Shown: piece after piece, positions 52,200-64,000 of the stretch
Numbering within the stretch: position 1 is the first letter of the stretch
Layout: every line of letters starts with the position of its first letter
Origin: Acanthochlamys bracteata
Lineage: Eukaryota > Streptophyta > Magnoliopsida > Pandanales > Velloziaceae
Reading direction: 5' to 3'
DNA: 64,000 nucleotides
NCBI GenBank assembly: GCA_019914995.1
Contig: CM034142.1
Location: 4,421,031 to 4,485,030, forward strand
The notes under the pieces: model-generated
What the model saw: the letters and a program-made list of their open reading frames with translations, nothing else
What the model was told of the DNA's origin: nothing
Databases searched by the model: none
Program-made: the position numbers and the translations under genes

Positions 52200-53655
52200 T
52201 TCATCTTTACTTCTTTCTCACTTACCTTTATTTTTCTCTTTCTCCTCCCGACAGTGAGCACCAGTTCCTTGTGAGCCCCCACACCAGCTCACTGTTCTCC
52301 CCCTATAGTGCCGATTTCTTCCTTACCTCCAGCGTCCTTCTCCTTCTTATTGGTGTCGTTCTAACGAGCCATTTTAAGCCTGATCTAGACCACCTGTGAA
52401 AACCCAAAATTTTTCCAGAGCCCTTCGCCGGTGGACTGGCCGCGCTAAGTATGTGAAAAATATCTCTTGAGCTAACAAAAGCTTTCCTCTCTATTAATTG
52501 AGTTGAATTTTTGCTTTGGCGTCGAACCAAGCTAGTTTGGGCGATTCCAGCTGCCGGAATACGCTTCTTGCTTCACTATCATCTCTGTTAGCACTATTAC
52601 TATTTTTGCTCTTTTCACTGTTCAAATTACCCCTCTACCCGCACCTAACTTTACCGAAATCTAGAGTACCGACAGGCCCCACAGTCGAGGTGAGTCTTAT
52701 GCTCTTTTGTACTCAAATTGAATCCTTGAACGTGTTAATGCGCTAGTTTTGACCCATTTTTCCTAAGGTATTCTTTGATCGTAATTGGCAAGTTTGCTAC
52801 CTAAACTTGAGTAGGTAAGCTATATAAACTTTTAGGCCTAGAACAATTTTGTCTTCTAGATTAAATATTGATTTGCTAATGTTAGTATCTTGAATTATAG
52901 GCTCAGGGGCCGTTTAGGTTACATATGATTTTAGTAGTGTGTTAGGAATTGTGAATAGGTCATAGTATATCGAGATTAGGTGATAATCGTATTTAATTAT
53001 GTGTCAGAATTGAATTTAGAGTCTAAGCTTGGCGACTGCGCTTGGTGATAGTTTATGGATTTACCGTGCCTTTCCATTCCCTATATCATTAGGTTCCAGC
53101 ACAAGCAACATTTTGTGATTGATCTTTCATGATTATTGATAATTATATGATAATATTGTTAGGCTTCTTGCAAACTCCATTCTTATAATTATAATAGCAT
53201 GCTATTATTTCATAAACCTAGCTGGCATTATTATAGAATGTGGTTGATATACTATTGCTATCGAAAGTGTACTCGTCGTTTAGGTTACATATGATTTGAG
53301 TAGTGTGTTAGAAATTGTGAATAGGTTATTGTATATCGAGATTAGGTGATAATCGTATTTAATTATGTGTTAGAATTGAATTCAGAGTCTAGGCTTGGTG
53401 ATAGCTTATGGATTTACCGTGCCTTTCCTTTCCCTATATCATTAGGCTTCCAGCACAAGTAACATTTTGTGATTGATCTTTCATGATTATTGATAATAAT
53501 ATGATAATATTATTAGGCTTCTTGCAAATTCCATTCTTATACAACAACATGATAATAATTATAATTATGATAGCATGCTATTATTTCATAAACCTAGGTG
53601 GCATTATTGTAGAATGTGGTTGATATACTGTTGCTATCGAAAGTGTACTAGTCAT
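52200..53655 (+). repeat. Gypsy-type LTR fragment with internal tandem duplication
   Basis: Resembles 46.1-47.1 kb: a pyrimidine-rich, GC-richer leader (52230-52700, with AAAACCCAAAATTTTTCCAG and GAGGTGAGTCTTATGCTCTTTT), then the TTTAGGTTAC...GGATTTACCGTGCCTTTCC block. It ends abruptly at 53655 against the B-element LTR. Frames 52516-52746 and 52530-52303 are LTR sequence, not genes. Confidence 0.65.
52911..53655. repeat. Tandem duplication, about 370-bp unit
   Basis: Unit 1 is 52911-53276 and unit 2 is 53277 to about 53655. Both start CGTTTAGGTTACATATGATT and end GCTATCGAAAGTGTACT(C/A)GTC. Unit 2 has lost 15 bp (the CGACTGCGCTTGG part) and gained about 20 bp after TTCTTATA. Identity is otherwise high. 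Confidence 0.95.
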
Positions 53656-55959
53656 GCAACTAGTACAATGATAAGAAAAATATCACGAGAATCGATTAAC
53701 GTATCAAGTACCAAAAATAACAAATACTAGAATTATTTGAGCAACTGATCTAAAACGAGTGAATGCTAAAACTAAAGAAAACAAAATAAGCAAAACCCAT
53801 ACTTGTGAGAATTTAATAATTTAAACGCTAGAGCATTTGTCACCGTAACTAACGCAATTCAGCACCATATTCATGCTATCAAAGACAATAATCTTTATTG
53901 TCAGTTGAAAAACCCTAATTTTTTTTATATACCTTCTCAACTATACCAACTATCATGCAATAACTTACTATATCTTTATATGAATTAACATATAACAAAT
54001 TTGATTATGTTCGGTGGCCTCCTATATTAATTAACTGCATAAACTATAGGAGTACATCTATGTCTCTCTTGCAATTCATGGCATTCGTTAGATAGACTAA
54101 TCCATTCACCACATCTCTTGCTACATCATAGCCCCAGCAAAGAGAAATTTAGTTCATACCTTTCAGATCTAATAAATATAGAGAAAACATGAGAGATAAA
54201 ATAAAATAACACTAAATAAAGAGTGTTGTTTAGCGAAATTTCTCTTTTCTGTACTCCATACTGTGCTCCTTCCTTCTTCCTGTAGCAGCAGCAAGTACCC
54301 AAGAATAAACCCTAAATCAGCCGCTTGTACTCTCCCCCTCCCCTAAGGAAATCCGAAAATGAGTATGAAACTATATGGCTTTTTTTTCATAATTAGTTTG
54401 GTGCAGTTCAAGTTAATCCGAACACTTTGTCCATCGAGTTGTCTGCATTGTTTTAGGGTCTGCTTGGCCTCCAAAATACATATATAAATATGGAGAATTA
54501 AGATCAATGTCTTCTATTTTGTACCATATATCATGCATGTCATTTTAAAGTCGGTAAGTTCTTGAATTACACTAGTTTTTGAAACTGTGTACATAATTGG
54601 GGTATGTATTGTATCTCAACTTCTTTCGTGAATATCTTTCAAATGTTGCCCAGAAAATTCTATACTAATTCATGGACCAACATCTATATCTTAACTTTTA
54701 AACCCAGCTGGCAGTTCACAAAAACTATTGAAAAGTCAATTTTTAAACAAAAATGCTAAGACTACATAGAAGTTTTGAAAATAAGAAAAATAAGAAAATA
54801 AGGTTCTGTTTAATTAGTTTTTCTATATAAATCAAGTATATATGATACAAGAGTGCATGATATTCTGTATATGTTTTTTGCACATCAAATATCCCCACAC
54901 TTAACTATGCTTGCCCTCATGTAACAAAAAGTATTAATGTTCGTATAGTTGGTTGGATTCATAACACCAGTATCTTCAGATTTGTCATTAATTGCATTAC
55001 TTTCGAAAATTTACCGAAGAAAAACAAATCATATTTTCTCAATCCTACACACACTTTTTCACTTGCAAGCAAACAATTTAAGGACAAAAACATAAACTCA
55101 TGAATATAAATACTTAGATAGTCAATAAGCTCATGTGGCTATTTTTTTATCTCTTCGACCTTTGTATTCTCAATATCGAACTATAAATCAAGCAAGTCAA
55201 ATAACCAGTCATAGAATTCCCCTTTTGTGTCCAAGACTTAGTCAAACATTAATTTTTCATAATAAAAAAATAAAATTTACAATCGATAGCTTTCACACTA
55301 TCACGAGGGTAGCCCTTTTTTCTGATATATTATCTCCTATATATCTGTGGTACATAGAGCCAAATTACTCAAGACTAGTTTTGAGACTTTCGTAGTAGGT
55401 AGCTCTTTTCGACTGCACAAGACTGACTAGTGCGATGTCTTCTATTAGGACAGTAGTTGGAAAAGAATCATAGTGTACGACCAATACTCAATATAACTTC
55501 TAAATAAAAAATGAAGTTCAAATCTCAAAATGAGAACAAGAGCAAATCAATTCTCTATAACATTCATGATCACAAGTTCAAGCTAACAAATACCACTCAT
55601 CACTAGTTAACATAAGAATTAATTTAAATGGCCATGCATTTAGTCCATCTCCAAGAATTAAAACTCATGACAGAAAGTTTTCATCATGAGTGGTGTACTC
55701 CAACCAACAAAGCAACAACATAAAAACTACATCCTCTACCCCCACACTTTGAACCAACATTGTACTCAATGTGTACATAAAAATATAAATAAAGAGGAGA
55801 GGTTCAAAAGCGTCCCTAATTTTTGTGCTGCCTTACTAAAATTCTTTATGCATGTGTCTACTTGTCATATTTCTCCATATTACTAGAAATTTATTAGAAT
55901 TACAAAAAAATTAGAACAGAAAGCTAATTGAAAAGTTTAAACTAGATGTAAAACTAAAG

Positions 55960-56470
55960 GATAAAAACTTAGGTTGCCTCCCAATAAGAACTTTACTTTT
56001 ACTCTATAACTTGACTTCTTATTTTCCTCTATACTAGTTCAAGAAGTATGATGGATTTTGAGCACCTTACGAAATGCTCTTTTGAACGCGTTTGTAATGT
56101 GGTGAAGCGTTGTGCATAATGATTCATCTCTTCATTTTCAATTTTGGATGAAATCTCATTTAAAAAATTCACATAACTTGGCATTTGTTCCAGCACATCT
56201 ACAAAAGATATAAAGTTAACATGCTACTTTTTAAACACATCAAAATTTCAGAAAATTGATCCTTCGGAAGATGTTGCGGAAGAGAAATCGGTTGCACGAA
56301 ATCCTTAGTTGGTATTGCTGGTTGGTGTTGTGAATGTTCCGAGCTTGCCTTCTTTGCTGCTTAAGTAGAATTTTCTAGTGATCCCTTACTGTTCTGTTCA
56401 ACTACAGTAGGGAGATCTAGTAGGGAATTTAGAAGAAGTTTCGATTGTCCAACTAACTTCATGATGTCAA
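55960..56470 (-). pseudogene. Gypsy gag/early pol fragment, copy B
   Basis: On the minus strand, an ENST-type spacer and SEHSQHQPAIPTKDFVQPIS then LPQHLPKDQF-like residues (about 56340-56250) match the FIKPISLPQHCPKNQL block of copy A. FLNEISSKIENEEM-like sequence follows near 56140. The IGRQPK-type end lies at about 55985. Stops and shifts throughout; as in copy A, protease to integrase are absent, so the deletion is shared. Confidence 0.75.
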
Positions 56471-56950
56471 CACTACTAGAAATAATAGAATCAACAACTG
56501 AATAAATCAGTCGGCAAATATACTTACCGACTGAAAAACTGTTGGTCGGTAAATGGTCGGCAAATACAAGTCGGTAAATCAATTACAGACTAACGACACA
56601 GTTGGTAATTCCCTATCGGCATGTTAGTCTGTATATTCCGGATAAACTTTTCAGTCGGTAATTACTGACTAGCATCTTAGTCGGAAAATACCGACCAACT
56701 TAATTTACCGACTATAATTTTCGTTGGAAATTACCGACTAACGTTTTGGTCGGAAGTACCATCGTACACGATAGTTATTACCGACAAATTGGTTAGTTGG
56801 TAAATTTTCGACTACATTTTTAGTCGGTAGAGGCAGCTGTTTCGCGACTGTTTGATATAGTTTGTAGAGTTAGTCGGTATTTAGCCACCACTATTTCTGT
56901 CGGTATATTCTTTTCAGTTGGTATTACCGACTGATACTAGTGTAGTAGGC
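56471..56950. mobile_element. Small CACTA derivative (about 0.48 kb)
   Basis: Begins CACTACTAGAAATAATAG and ends TACTAGTGTAGTAGGC, an imperfect match to the inverted TGTAGTAGTG end expected. Nearly all of the interior is made of TCGGTAA/TTACCGACT motifs in both orientations, the same subterminal motif as the 12083-15477 element. A target duplication is not evident; the last two bases of the right end may have changed. It is a MITE-like relic of the CAGTCGGTAA CACTA family. Confidence 0.8.
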
Positions 56951-57039
56951 ATTTTTTGAATTTTGTTCAAAATCACTGCAGTAGGAATGTTTTTCAATTC
57001 ATTTCCATTTGTACCTGTCAAACTTACGTCGACAAAAAC

Positions 57040-57750
57040 ACGCTCTTCATTCCTCCGTCTCGTCTCCGTTAATAGGTATGAAATATATATGGAGTTAGCT
57101 AAAATGTCATGTGATTCAATAAACAAAATTAACATTCCATCATTGCTAGTTGGATCCGTATCCTATGGTTTGATGAATAGTGCTCCAATAATGGGATTTT
57201 TAAATAAACAGGAAAGTTAAGATGCTCCGAAATGGAAATGAGGGAATGTCCACAATACCTGGATTTAATCAAATACAATCTGAGGGATTTTGTAGGTTCA
57301 TTAATTAGGGCTTGACAGAAGAATTTTCATAAGTTTCCAAAAATCTAAGATACGGACCAAGAAATTGAATTTAAATTATTTGGAGAAAGATATCAATTAA
57401 TAGAACCCTTGATAAAAGAAAGAAATACTGTGTATGAATCACTCACATATTCTTCTGAATTATATGTACCCGCAGGATTGATTTGGAAAACCGGTAGAGA
57501 TATGCAAGAAAAAACTGTTTGTATTGGAAACATTCCAATAATGAATTCCTAGGAACCTCTATAGTCAATGGAATATACAGAATTGTGATCAATCAAATAT
57601 TGCAAAGTCCTGGCATTTACTACCATTCAGAATTGGACCATAACGGAATTTCTGCCTATACCAGCACTATAATATCAGATTTGGGAGGAAGATCGGAATT
57701 AGAAAATGATATAAAAGTAAGGATATAGGCCCGTGTGAGTAGGGAACAAT
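57040..57750 (+). pseudogene. rpoB: Nuclear insertion of plastid rpoB 5' region
   Basis: From ATG at 57222 the translation reads [19 protein letters not shown] then EGFCRFIN, the N-terminus of plastid RNA polymerase beta subunit. After shifts it reads [27 protein letters not shown] (about 57398-57458), [14 protein letters not shown] and [10 protein letters not shown] 69-codon frame (57519-57728) continues with [21 protein letters not shown] and SELDHNGIS. It stops being rpoB-like near 57748 after ARVSREQ, about 170 residues into a protein that normally has some 1070. About 170 bp upstream, starting near 57040, looks like the plastid rpoB leader (GGAAAG is a plausible ribosome-binding sequence before ATG). 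Stops at about 57308 and 57549 and frameshifts show that it is dead. Confidence 0.95.
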
Positions 57751-57779
57751 TTAATAATTTCTATATCAACAATATTTTC

Positions 57780-59247
57780 TGTTAGGTTTTCCTGTAAGAT
57801 TAACTCAAGAGGGGAGGGGTGAATTGAGTTAATCAATAAAAATTTTCGTCAAGTTTAGTTATCCCATGGCAAAGAAGTTTACAAAACCTACTATTGTCAA
57901 TTCTCAGAAACCGCATGCAGAGAGAGAGTTAGAGTGTTTACTGACATAAGTAAAAGGAGTAGTACTCAGGATATTTAACGTGGTTCGGCAAAACCCCTTT
58001 GCCTACATCCACGGTCGCTCTATCACCAGAGCCAAAGCTTCACTAAACCTTTAATAAGCTACAAATACACCTAGAGCAAAGTGCTTCACCAAGCACACTT
58101 ACTCTACCGGGTTTTCTTCGCCAAGACAACCCCTAACAGCCTACTGGACACACCTGTCCCCTTGGCTGATTTGCTAGCTCTATTACAAAGTCTAAGAGTG
58201 TTCACCAAGCTCCACCTGAGCTTCCTTTCTCGGTGCCCGCAGCACCACCTTTACAATGTCGGTAAAAGGTTAGAAAAAAATAACCAGAAATTGAGCACAG
58301 GATCTATCTCATGAGGGTTATGTATTCATGAAGTATTTCAGATGAGATGATCAGAGAAGTTGCTGAGAGAGATTTCTTCAGTGTGACCAGCAGCAAGATT
58401 TGTTTGTGGAGAGTAGTAGAGTTCTTGTGTATCTCTGTTTTGCTTGTGTTCTCTCTACCTGTTTTTCTTGTATTCTCTCTCTCTCCTTCCTTTGTTGCTG
58501 TGCCTCCCTTCTTATAGTGTTTCGTCTCTGTGCAGGAACCGTTGAAGAATATTGCCGTTGTCGCTCTTTTCCATTGGTGGTTCTTCACGTCAGAGAGGGA
58601 GCAGTTTTGCTCAGCGGTTAATTAACCGCTTCATCAATTGCTTTCGGCTGTCTTTGTACAATGTCTCTATAGCATTAAATGCATTGTAGAAATTTGAATT
58701 TGCTGCCAACGGTTAAGAGCTTAATTTAGCTAAGCTTCTGTCTGAAACAAAATAGCTGAGTTGGCTTGTCCATATTTAATGCATTGCTGGTTGACTGCTT
58801 GATTTGATTAGAGATCTTGACTTATATGATGTGCTTTCTTTCCTTGATTATAGAGCTTTCCCTTTCTGTGTAAAAGGAAGATGATTTTTGCTCATTGTAG
58901 ATCTTCTATTTGAATTGCTTCAGTGCGTTGTGAATCCAGAAGATTTTTGAAGCAAGAAAAGTTTTGTTGCCGTTGAACCCAAAGCTCTGTTTCGAAACAG
59001 AGAAGTTTTCTTGTGCTTCAGTGGTTAAGCAGCTGACTGCAATGTGACTATGGCATCCTTTGTCCCGTATGCTGTTTAATTTGTAGTAGCATGATAGTTG
59101 GCTGTATGATGACTGTTCTTGTCTGCTGTAAATAAAATGATTTTTGTTTGTCTAATCCTGCAGAACTTGATTTCAGATTATTAGTCTAATATAAATCATA
59201 GTTCTTAATTATTTGTTATCATTAAAATTATCTTTATAGTTCCAACA
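57780..59247 (-). repeat. Solo LTR of the 26.3-kb copia family, target duplication TTTTC
   Basis: A 1468-bp LTR, plus-strand edges TGTTAGGTTTTCCTG and ATAGTTCCAACA. TTTTC lies directly on both sides (57775-57779 and 59248-59252). It is the reverse-oriented relative of 26328-27824: both carry AACTCAAGAGGGGAGGGG-TGAATT, TTCGGCAAAACCCC/GGTTTAGCAAAACTC- and TCTCTATAGTTCCAACA-like ends. It lacks internal sequence. Frames at 58081-58314, 58304-58588 and 58400-58621 are LTR sequence. Confidence 0.95.
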
Positions 59248-59252
59248 TTTTC

Positions 59253-62200
59253 ATTCACATCATTCAATTGAACACAAATAATCTAAGTAACACAACATTC
59301 AACACAAATAATTTCAAGAAAAGTAGGTACTTATGTTCATTGAAAATGCATAATAAACCAATTACAATTCAGTTTTGAAATGCATCCATACATATATCAT
59401 CTCATACATTCAAATATGATGAGTAAAAAAAATAATAATAATTTACCTGCAACTAAGCACCCTTGCTATCTGAAAAGCACTCCTGCAACTAGTAAAGCGA
59501 AAAAAAATTTTATGATGCCATATGGAGCAATCCTTCTCTAGAAAAGAACATAATCCTAAAAGGCAGTCTCTAGGAATAGTAGAAGTAGCATGTGTCATAT
59601 AAACAAATTCTATAAAAAAAATGTAGAGGAGATTACATACACATCGAGACGGCTATTATCTATGAGTAGCTTTTGAGTTCAAGTGGAATCTTGATAGCAA
59701 TATGGATAGGAATCTGCATAAAAAATCCAAAATAATAAACAGTATATTCTATGCCTAGGACAAAAAAAATATTAAAAGTTATAAAATTAAAAATACTTTT
59801 TTAGAATGCTGAAAACGCAATCCTAGAAGCTCAAAAAACATCTAACTTCAACAGAATAAAGTTAAAGGCTACTAAAAATTAGAATAAGACATAATGCATG
59901 ATCATTAGAAGCAACATAAGAAACACTCATAGATAGGGTGTGGAGCCTCATTAACAAATGAGATTGCAAGAATTTGCCGCAGCACAGGCTGAAAAAAAAA
60001 ATGTAATGCAAAAAAAAAATTATGTAGGGAACAACAACGGGGTATCATGTCCATTGATACAGCTTCCGTCAATGTAATCATTTGACGCAGCGATAAAGTG
60101 AATGCAATATACGAATGAAAGATGTCAGCAATCTCTTTTTCATTTTCTTTTTTCTTATGATAGGAAAAAAAAAGTGGAAATAATATGTTTTCTGAATCTA
60201 CTAGCATCAGCATGGATGTGGATAGCCACTCTTGCTGAACTCTAGTAAAGCACCAACCAATCCACTAAATTGATCCTTTAAAACCAAACACGGAAGTTAT
60301 AAAAAACATATGACTATACATGTGAAATTAGTCTTGCTTGAGGAGATGAGAAACACGCATGTCTTGAGAAAGTAGGGCACCTCACGCTTTGGTCATGTCT
60401 CTCTGGGTGAATGGCACGTATGCAAGGGTAGAAGCTTAGCTATAACTAGGAGAAGGCAAAGTAGTGCAAGACATTTATACTTTAAGTATGCATGATGAGT
60501 TTGATTGTTTCATTCATTTTATCTTCTACTATATATGTGATATATCAATCAACAAAATTTCTGTTGCCAAACTTTTGCTGCCTTGTGCTATAAATCATAC
60601 ATGTGCAGAATTCCTTCTCGCAAGTTAATAGCTAGCTAGTGATTGGATAGTGAGTGGATGAAAACCTTCAAATTTGTTGGGTTCGTAGTACAACATTAAA
60701 CAACAAACTAAAAAAGTTTGGTGAGGCTGATGAAGAAGAACAAGACATGTAAAGCTTTTATGGAAATGCAATGCATCTGTCCACTACTGATTGATATATG
60801 TAGGAAACTACTGGAATCTTACCGAAGTTTTTCGTACATCAATCAGATGAGAGTTTTGCTTCTTTCTTTAGACAAGAATAAAGCTTGCCATGCCATCAAT
60901 ATCATTCATTCAAATGAAATGGGAGACTTTTGTGTATTCAAGATCTAGAAATTAATTAGAAACCAGCAAGATGTATATTGGATTGTTCATGATTGAAACA
61001 ACTTCTCTGCAATATGTTGTGATTTTATCTTACAGATGACGACTCAAAATATCATTTAACTCCATATACAACAGAGAATCATTGGTTTTTCTATATAGAA
61101 TGAAAAGTTGAAACGTAAATGATAGGGACCAATGTGTAGCTAGCTAGCAATTAAGCAGTTTTCCTTATAAAGAAGCTTCTGGTCACTATTTTCTTTTAAA
61201 AGTTTTCCATTGGTAAGAAACGGATAAGGATAACAATTAATAGTTGATTCTGTAGTCTTTTGGTCAGCGATCAGTTATGATCGAGTCCAAATAATGAGAT
61301 TAGTTTAGTGGCTAAGTTTATGTGTAAAGTGATTAACTTGAACTGTTGAAAGACCATGCGCATGGAATAATAATAAGGGTGTGGGTTCCTTATCACATGC
61401 TTAAGAGAATATATAGAGAGTTAATCTTTTGAGAAAAACACACACGGTCATAGAAGAAACGAAGTACACCTAATAAGGGTTTATATTTGAAAGATTAAAC
61501 AAATGTTGCCATCCTTATGCCAGACACTGCAAGCTTCTGTTTCCCCAACTTCCAACTTATCGAAGTCATAAATTTCTCACTCACTAACCATGCATGCCAT
61601 GACAAACCCTATAATAGTTAATTAGTTAAAGAAATAATACCTTTTTTTAGTTAATCTACCCTTCTCCTAAATCATGCTTTATTAGCTACCAAATCAATTA
61701 ATTAATACGAGCCAACACATGTCCACCAAAGAATTTAAAACCAAACACGGAGTTATAAAAAACATATGACCTATGAATGTTCATGCTTCTAGAAATCTAA
61801 GCAGAAAACCTGACGAGGTTGATGGTTTAGTACATCAAATATTGCAAAATAGCTGCAGAAAGTAAGATGTTTATCTACTCCTATCATAACAAACTCGAAA
61901 AACGGAACACTAATATAAGAACCTATGATGAGGGGAAATGGCAATGGCGTATAAAGTATAAAAATAACAACTGCAAATAATTAACGACCTAGATAGAGAT
62001 AATGGATTCATAATGAACTACACTACCAACCAAGCTAGCTCAGTTATGTCTCAGCCATCAGTAAGGTAGAGATACACTACTATAAAATTGTTACATGAGA
62101 TCACCTATGCATTTACATATAGTGCAACTACACCTACTAGCTCAAATAAAAAATTATATATCGAACACTAATCAATAAAAAAATTAATGAAAAATCATGC

Positions 62201-62282
62201 TAAAAGAACATATTTGAGCTAAGCAATTAATATATAAATCTCTTCTCTAGCTGAAATGAAGTACGAAAAAATAATGAACTTA
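59253..62282 (-). other. Non-coding 3' part of a minus-strand CACTA element
   Basis: Follows the stop of the Ptta gene at 62283 and so should be its 3' flank. No gene recognised; frames at 59905-60213 and 60718-60948 have no family resemblance. Two versions of AACCAAACACGGA-GTTATAAAAAACATATGAC, at about 60282 and 61740, mark a diverged internal duplication. CACTACTATAAAATTG at 62070 looks CACTA-like but has no partner end. Confidence 0.45.
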
Positions 62283-62880
62283 CTATATAGGTGGTCCAGT
62301 AGCGTTTTTGAGCTTTCCGGACATCTCCGTTAGAAATGATACATTTTCTTCATTTTTACGAAGATGTTGTCTAGTCTCTTACAATTCATTTTGTTGCTTT
62401 TCAAGCCCTGACTGTTGTTTCTCAAGCTCAGATTGTTGTTTCTCAAGTTCAGCTTGTTGTCTTTCATTTTTTTGCTCTAGGGTTACGATCTGATCTTTCA
62501 TAATCGAATTCTCATATGCTTGGGTTGATGAACCAACAAAACGGGTGCTAGGCGGCCTAGGTCAACATCCATGTCCACGAATATACCCGCGTGCCTTCCC
62601 AAGCACCGATAGACATATGTCTTCGTCATCAACCTCGTTCCCATCGTCTTGGTACTTGAGTTGCATTTCTACCATTTGATTCTGTATTTTATTCAAAACA
62701 AAATATCTTAGCAAATTATAAACCTTAAGTCTTATGGTTACTCTCTTAAAAATTGAATAGAAAGGTCATAACTTACATAATTTGATTGGGATTCCTCCGA
62801 TACCCAGTTGCCCTTTTTTTCTTTTGCGTTTGAAATATGTGTCTCCTTATACAAATCAATACAATTAGCATTCTGCAAAT
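62283..62880 (-). pseudogene. CACTA second gene (Transposase_24/Ptta-type) C-terminal exons
   Basis: Exon A (about 62880-62778) reads NCIDLYKETHISNAKEKK and GNWVSEESQSNY, ending at a GTAAGT donor. Exon B starts after an ACAG acceptor at 62681 with NQMVEMQLKYQDDGNE and DICLSVLGKARGYIRGHG. It then has a stop, then PPSTRFVGSS and a Gln-rich heptad block (three repeats of ELEKQQS-type sequence, about 62462-62390) that should form a coiled coil. A second stop sits near 62383, and the frame ends with KNATGPPI at 62283. Two in-frame stops make it a pseudogene. The upstream exons are cut off by the gypsy element at about 62900. Confidence 0.85.
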
Positions 62881-62899
62881 TTGTAATGTCTTTTATGGA

Positions 62900-64000
62900 G
62901 ACAACAGTTAGGAATAGAATTCTAGTATATAGTCAATGCTCAATGTAACTTCTTAATCAAACATTACATTAGCTAGAGATTTCGAAATGATAACAAGAGC
63001 AAATCAATTCTCTAAGCCACTCGTGATCACAAGTTGAAGCTAACAAATACCACATTCGTCACTAGTTAACATAAAAATTAATCTCAATAGCTATGCGTTT
63101 AGTCCATCTCCAAGAATTAAGACTCAAGATAGAAAATTTTCATAATAAGTGGTGTACTCAACCAACCAAGCTACAACAACATAAACATTACAAACATTTC
63201 TCTTACCCCTCACTTGGAACTAACATTGTACTCAATGTATATATAAAAGAATATACGCAAAGAGGAGAGGTTAGAAAGTGTCCCTGATTTTGTGCTTGCT
63301 CACTCAATATTCCTTATGCTTATGTCCACTTGTCATGTTTCTCCCTATCATTTGAAATTTATTAGAAGTAAGTAGAAATCAAATCAGAAAACTAACTAAA
63401 AATTCAAAGTAAATGAAAAACTAAATGATGAAAAACTTGGGTTGCCTCCCAATAAGCGCTTTATTTATAGTCTATAGCTTGACTTTTTTCCATCTATGCC
63501 AATTCGAGAAGGATGGTGAAGCTACGGAAAGCTCTTCTAGAACAGCCTCATTCGTAAGGTGGTGAAGCTTCCAAGCAGTTCGGATACTCATTAATCTCTT
63601 CAGTTTCAAGTTTGGATAAAATCTTCTTTAAGAACATCACATAACATAGCATTTAATCCAGCGCATTTGCAAAAGATAAGTTAACATGCAACTTACTTAG
63701 TACATCAAAATTTTCAGAAAATCGATTATGTAATTGATTCTTAGGGCGATGTTGCAGAAGAGGAATTGGTTGCACGAAATTTTTTTTTTTAGTTCGTGCT
63801 CTTGTTTGGTGTTGTGCACGTTTCAAGCTTGGTTCCTTTCCTAATTTAGTTGAGTCTTCCAGTGGTTCCTTGCTATCCTCTTCAGTTTCAGCCAACAATG
63901 TTAATGAAAAAAAATTCTATTTTGTCTAGTAAATCCTTGCTGTCCACTTTAGTATTAGCTGGCAACATTGATGAAAAAAAAAAAATCTTTTTGTTCTACT
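62900..64000 (-). mobile_element. Gypsy element with gag-like coding only, copy C (cut by window edge)
   Basis: Matches copies A and B in order: a 3' untranslated part (62900-63420), the GGTTGCCTCCCAATAAG-CTTTA block (63437), then on the minus strand a gag-like frame (63898-63653) with MLAETEEDSKEPLED, a FVQPIPLLQHRPKNQLHNRF block and KLHVNLSFANALD. The frame is a little longer than in copy A because an extra SLKRAQH-type segment lies in the spacer. No 3' LTR appears on its left; the CACTA Ptta exon abuts it. Its 5' part lies beyond the window. Confidence 0.8.

Larger units (their letters stand above)
53653..57040 (-). mobile_element. Gypsy element with gag-like coding only, copy B
   Basis: A reversed copy of element A. 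The 3' LTR occupies 54887 down to about 53653 (starts TGATGTGC on the minus strand). The pyrimidine tract ATCCCCACAC beside it (54891-54900) is the polypurine tract. The 3' untranslated part runs to about 55960. The gag-like region follows up to 56470, where a CACTA derivative interrupts it. Sequence after 56950 up to the plastid insertion shows no clear gag, so the 5' end and 5' LTR are missing. Confidence 0.8.

Noticed and set aside
58081..58621. Several frames that look like small membrane or Cys-rich proteins
   Set aside because: Inside the solo LTR 57780-59247, and not kept in the related LTR at 26328-27824.
60718..60948. 76-codon frame with several Cys
   Set aside because: No recognisable domain, no neighbours; in the non-coding tail of a CACTA element.
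62070..62085. CACTACTATAAAATTG, a possible CACTA end
   Set aside because: No matching inverted end, no subterminal repeats and no target duplication nearby.

Overview
This window comes from a flowering-plant nuclear genome. It is AT-rich, has no long intact gene, and is almost wall to wall with nested, decayed transposable elements. The families are Ty1/copia and Ty3/gypsy retrotransposons, CACTA (En/Spm) DNA transposons, a foldback element and a hairpin MITE. There is also a fragment of plastid rpoB with the angiosperm protein sequence, i.e. plastid DNA transferred to the nucleus. I see no intact host gene, tRNA, rRNA, CRISPR or prokaryotic operon. Every protein call is a pseudogene recognised by motif recall, not by a database search.

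Layout. 1-1760: nothing recognisable. 1935-4655: a broken CACTA TNP2 transposase. 4992-20868: one very old minus-strand Ty1/copia element whose two LTRs, primer-binding site, polypurine tract, gag, integrase scraps and near-matching 5-bp target duplication can all be placed. It was later invaded by a gypsy LTR fragment (about 7.2-8.5 kb), a non-autonomous CACTA element (12083-15477, target duplication AGA) and a second gypsy-type LTR fragment (18.2-19.9 kb). 20953-25870: a second CACTA gene pair (TNP2 then a Transposase_24/Ptta-type gene). It is cut by a 524-bp solo LTR and then joined to a copia RNase H fragment, which itself carries a 1497-bp solo LTR with target duplication TTGAC.

28471-39226: a 10.8-kb CACTA element with matched ends and target duplication TGA. 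It holds a GC-rich 5' exon, a frameshifted TNP2 gene and a multi-exon TNPA/Ptta-like gene with a coiled coil. Nested in it are a 2.6-kb foldback element with arms of about 0.9 kb and a 421-bp perfect-looking hairpin MITE. 39.5-42.5 kb: minus-strand chromovirus-type gypsy gag-pol. 42.5-46.0 kb: a gypsy element carrying only gag-like sequence, interrupting the chromovirus gag. 46.0-53.7 kb: long gypsy and copia LTR fragments. 53.7-57.0 kb: a second, reversed copy of the gag-only gypsy family with a 0.5-kb CACTA derivative inside. 57.04-57.75 kb: plastid rpoB insertion. 57780-59247: a second solo LTR of the 26.3-27.8 kb family, reversed, target duplication TTTTC. 59.3-62.9 kb: the tail of a minus-strand CACTA Ptta gene. 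62.9-64.0 kb: a third copy of the gag-only gypsy family, cut by the window edge.

The relative age of many insertions can be read directly from who interrupts whom. Of everything here, the foldback/hairpin pair inside the autonomous-type CACTA and the gag-only gypsy family are the most worth following. I did not find evidence for a wholly new biological system.
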